Part shown: one piece after another, positions 6,595 through 7,584 of the stretch
How the letters are laid out: each line of letters opens with the position of its first letter
Position numbering within the stretch: the stretch's first letter is position 1
From: Ruminococcaceae bacterium UBA6857
GTDB taxonomy: Bacteria; Bacillota; Clostridia; Oscillospirales; Acutalibacteraceae
Assembly (NCBI GenBank): GCA_002451715.1
Contig: DKDD01000006.1
Span: 1,207 to 8,790, forward strand
DNA length: 7,584 nt
Reading direction: 5' to 3'
Program-made: the position numbers and the translations under genes
The notes under the pieces: generated by a model
Databases searched by the model: none
What the model saw: only the letters and a program-made list of their open reading frames with translations
Told to the model about the DNA's origin: nothing

Positions 6595-7317
6595 TTATAC
6601 GCCGCCGAAACGACGGTTGCGTTTTGAATATACCTCAATTGCCTTGTCAAGGTCAGCACTCGTAAAATCGGGCCAAAGCACATCGCTTGAATAAAACTCG
6701 GCATAGGCAAGCTGCCAGATGAGGAAATTTGAAAGCCGTTCTTCGCCGCTCGGGCGGATAACAAGATCCGGGTCGGGCTGACCGGCTGTGTAAATATTAT
6801 CGGAAATCATGTCTTCCGTGATATCGTCGGGCGAAAGTTCGCCCTTTTCAACTTTTTTTGCAAGACGTTTGACTGCGTGAACAATCTCGTCTCTTCCGCC
6901 GTAATTCACGGCAATGTTGATATGAATTTTGTCTTTATCGTTTGAGCGCGTTTCAACAATGTCCATAAGCTCGACTATGTCCTGAGGCATACCCTCGCGC
7001 GAGCCGATAAAATGAACGTTGTAGCCGGCTTCCTCGTTTTCTTCTTCGCGCTCCTCCATTTCGCCGAGGTATGAGCGGAAAAGATCCATAATTGTTCCGA
7101 CTTCAGAAGCGGAGCGTTTCCAGTTTTCGGTTGAAAAGGCATAAAAGGTCATGTATTTTATGCCGATATCGGAGCCGTACTGACAGATTTTTCGAAAAAC
7201 TTCCGCTCCGACCTTGTGTCCCTCGGTGCGTTCAAGTCCCCTTTTCTTTGCCCAGCGGCCGTTGCCGTCCATGATTACGGCAATATGCTGAGGTAAAACA
7301 ATCTCGTTTTTTTCCAT
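6595..7317 (-). CDS. uppS: Isoprenyl transferase, undecaprenyl diphosphate synthase family
   Basis: Cis-prenyltransferase that condenses IPP units onto farnesyl diphosphate to give undecaprenyl diphosphate, the lipid carrier for peptidoglycan and other envelope glycans. 240 residues, the usual length. Signature segments in order: HIAVIMDGNGRWAKKRG (11-27, catalytic D17), FYAFSTENWKR (58-68), NYGGRDEI (138-145), and DLVIRPSGEERLSNFLIWQ (184-202) with WPDF near 215. A well-placed GAAGGAG ribosome binding site precedes the ATG by about seven bases. It is the first gene of the cluster in this window. In the common clostridial order frr would precede it, but at least about 230 bases of gene-free leader lie upstream here. 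UppS versus a shorter-chain cis-prenyltransferase cannot be separated by sequence alone, but the context favours UppS. Confidence 0.96.
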   Translation of the reverse strand: MEKNEIVLPQHIAVIMDGNGRWAKKRGLERTEGHKVGAEVFRKICQYGSDIGIKYMTFYAFSTENWKRSASEVGTIMDLFRSYLGEMEEREEENEEAGYNVHFIGSREGMPQDIVELMDIVETRSNDKDKIHINIAVNYGGRDEIVHAVKRLAKKVEKGELSPDDITEDMISDNIYTAGQPDPDLVIRPSGEERLSNFLIWQLAYAEFYSSDVLWPDFTSADLDKAIEVYSKRNRRFGGV

Positions 7318-7400
7318 TTTGCGGCTCCTTCTTTAAAAATACTTTCATAATAAGCGAATTTAATAAACTTTAAAACGGGGCTGTCGGATTTAGATGCAGA

Positions 7401-7459
7401 AAGCGTTTTCTTTACCACGAAGCTGTATATTGATACTGCGAGCGGGTAAAAAAACGCTT
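7401..7459 (-). other. Long hairpin in the uppS leader
   Basis: Arms 7401-7416 (AAGCGTTTTCTTTACC) and 7445-7459 (GGTAAAAAAACGCTT) pair over 15 base pairs with one bulged base and a 28-base loop. It lies about 85 bases upstream of the uppS start. It begins one base after the end of the larger inverted repeat at 7461-7573. No U-tract follows, so it is not a standard terminator. It matches no riboswitch class I recognise. Confidence 0.55.
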
Positions 7460-7460
7460 A

Positions 7461-7573
7461 AAAGAGTAAAAATAATTTCCATTTGGATTTAAAAATGAAG
7501 CTGTAATTTACGGTATACTTTCTTTTTGACGGCATCCGTAAATTATATTTTTAATTTTGACTTTTTACTCTTT
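7461..7573 (-). other. Nested inverted repeats upstream of uppS
   Basis: Outer arms AAAGAGTAAAAA (7461-7472) and its exact complement (7562-7573) enclose a second stem, TAATTTACGG (7504-7513) with CCGTAAATTA (7536-7545), which has a 22-base loop and extends two more pairs through a G-T wobble. The sequence is AT-rich. It could be a folded 5' leader of the uppS operon or a small MITE-like element with 12-base terminal inverted repeats; no target-site duplication is evident. GAAGCTGTA occurs at 7498-7506 and again at 7419-7427. The rest of 7318-7584 holds no gene that I can support. Confidence 0.5.
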
Positions 7574-7584
7574 GTTCTGCGCTA

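Noticed and set aside
7390..7482. 30-residue minus-strand open frame in the uppS leader (MEIIFTLLSVF...)
   Set aside because: No ribosome binding site precedes it, and it overlaps the inverted repeats that better explain the sequence. A leader peptide cannot be excluded but is not supported.
7318..7584. T-box or other known riboswitch in the uppS leader
   Set aside because: No GGGUGGNACCGCG-like T-box sequence and no motif of a riboswitch class that I recognise.
1..7584. Mobile element, phage, toxin-antitoxin or defence system
   Set aside because: All coding capacity is accounted for by core genes on one strand in a conserved order. No transposase, integrase, CRISPR array or defence gene signature was found.

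Overview
The window is a single block of minus-strand housekeeping genes in the order uppS, cdsA, dxr, rseP, ispG, polC (transcription runs from high to low coordinates; polC runs off the left edge). This order, together with a PolC-type replicative polymerase, is the classic arrangement of Bacillota, especially Clostridia. The slightly AT-rich composition, the AGGAG-type ribosome binding sites and the GTAGGGGCG-type intergenic repeats fit an anaerobic gut-type clostridium (Oscillospiraceae-like). That placement is inference; no rRNA or other strict marker is present. There are no tRNA, rRNA, CRISPR, transposase or phage genes.

Layout along transcription. 7584-7318: a gene-free, AT-rich leader upstream of uppS with three inverted repeats. 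7317-6595 uppS; 6548-5658 cdsA; 5644-4496 dxr; 4491-3163 rseP. The last three are packed within 13 and 4 bases of each other. Next comes a 348-base gene-free gap (3162-2815) filled with GC-rich palindromic repeat elements and ending in a terminator-like hairpin that abuts the ispG ribosome binding site. Then ispG (2814-1762, GTG start), a 66-base gap with a small hairpin, and the first 565 codons of polC (1695-1).

The genes serve envelope and isoprenoid supply plus replication. Dxr and IspG are two steps of the MEP pathway that makes IPP/DMAPP. UppS uses IPP to build undecaprenyl diphosphate, the lipid carrier for cell-wall synthesis. CdsA makes CDP-diacylglycerol for phospholipids, RseP is an intramembrane site-2 protease, and PolC is the replicative DNA polymerase.

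The most notable observation is in PolC. Its PHP domain runs on without the DEDD proofreading exonuclease that well-studied PolC proteins carry inserted in it, while all nine expected PHP metal ligands are present. The second is the ispG leader: interspersed repeats, a terminator-like hairpin touching the Shine-Dalgarno sequence, and an upstream segment that can pair with that Shine-Dalgarno sequence. The rest is ordinary core genome.
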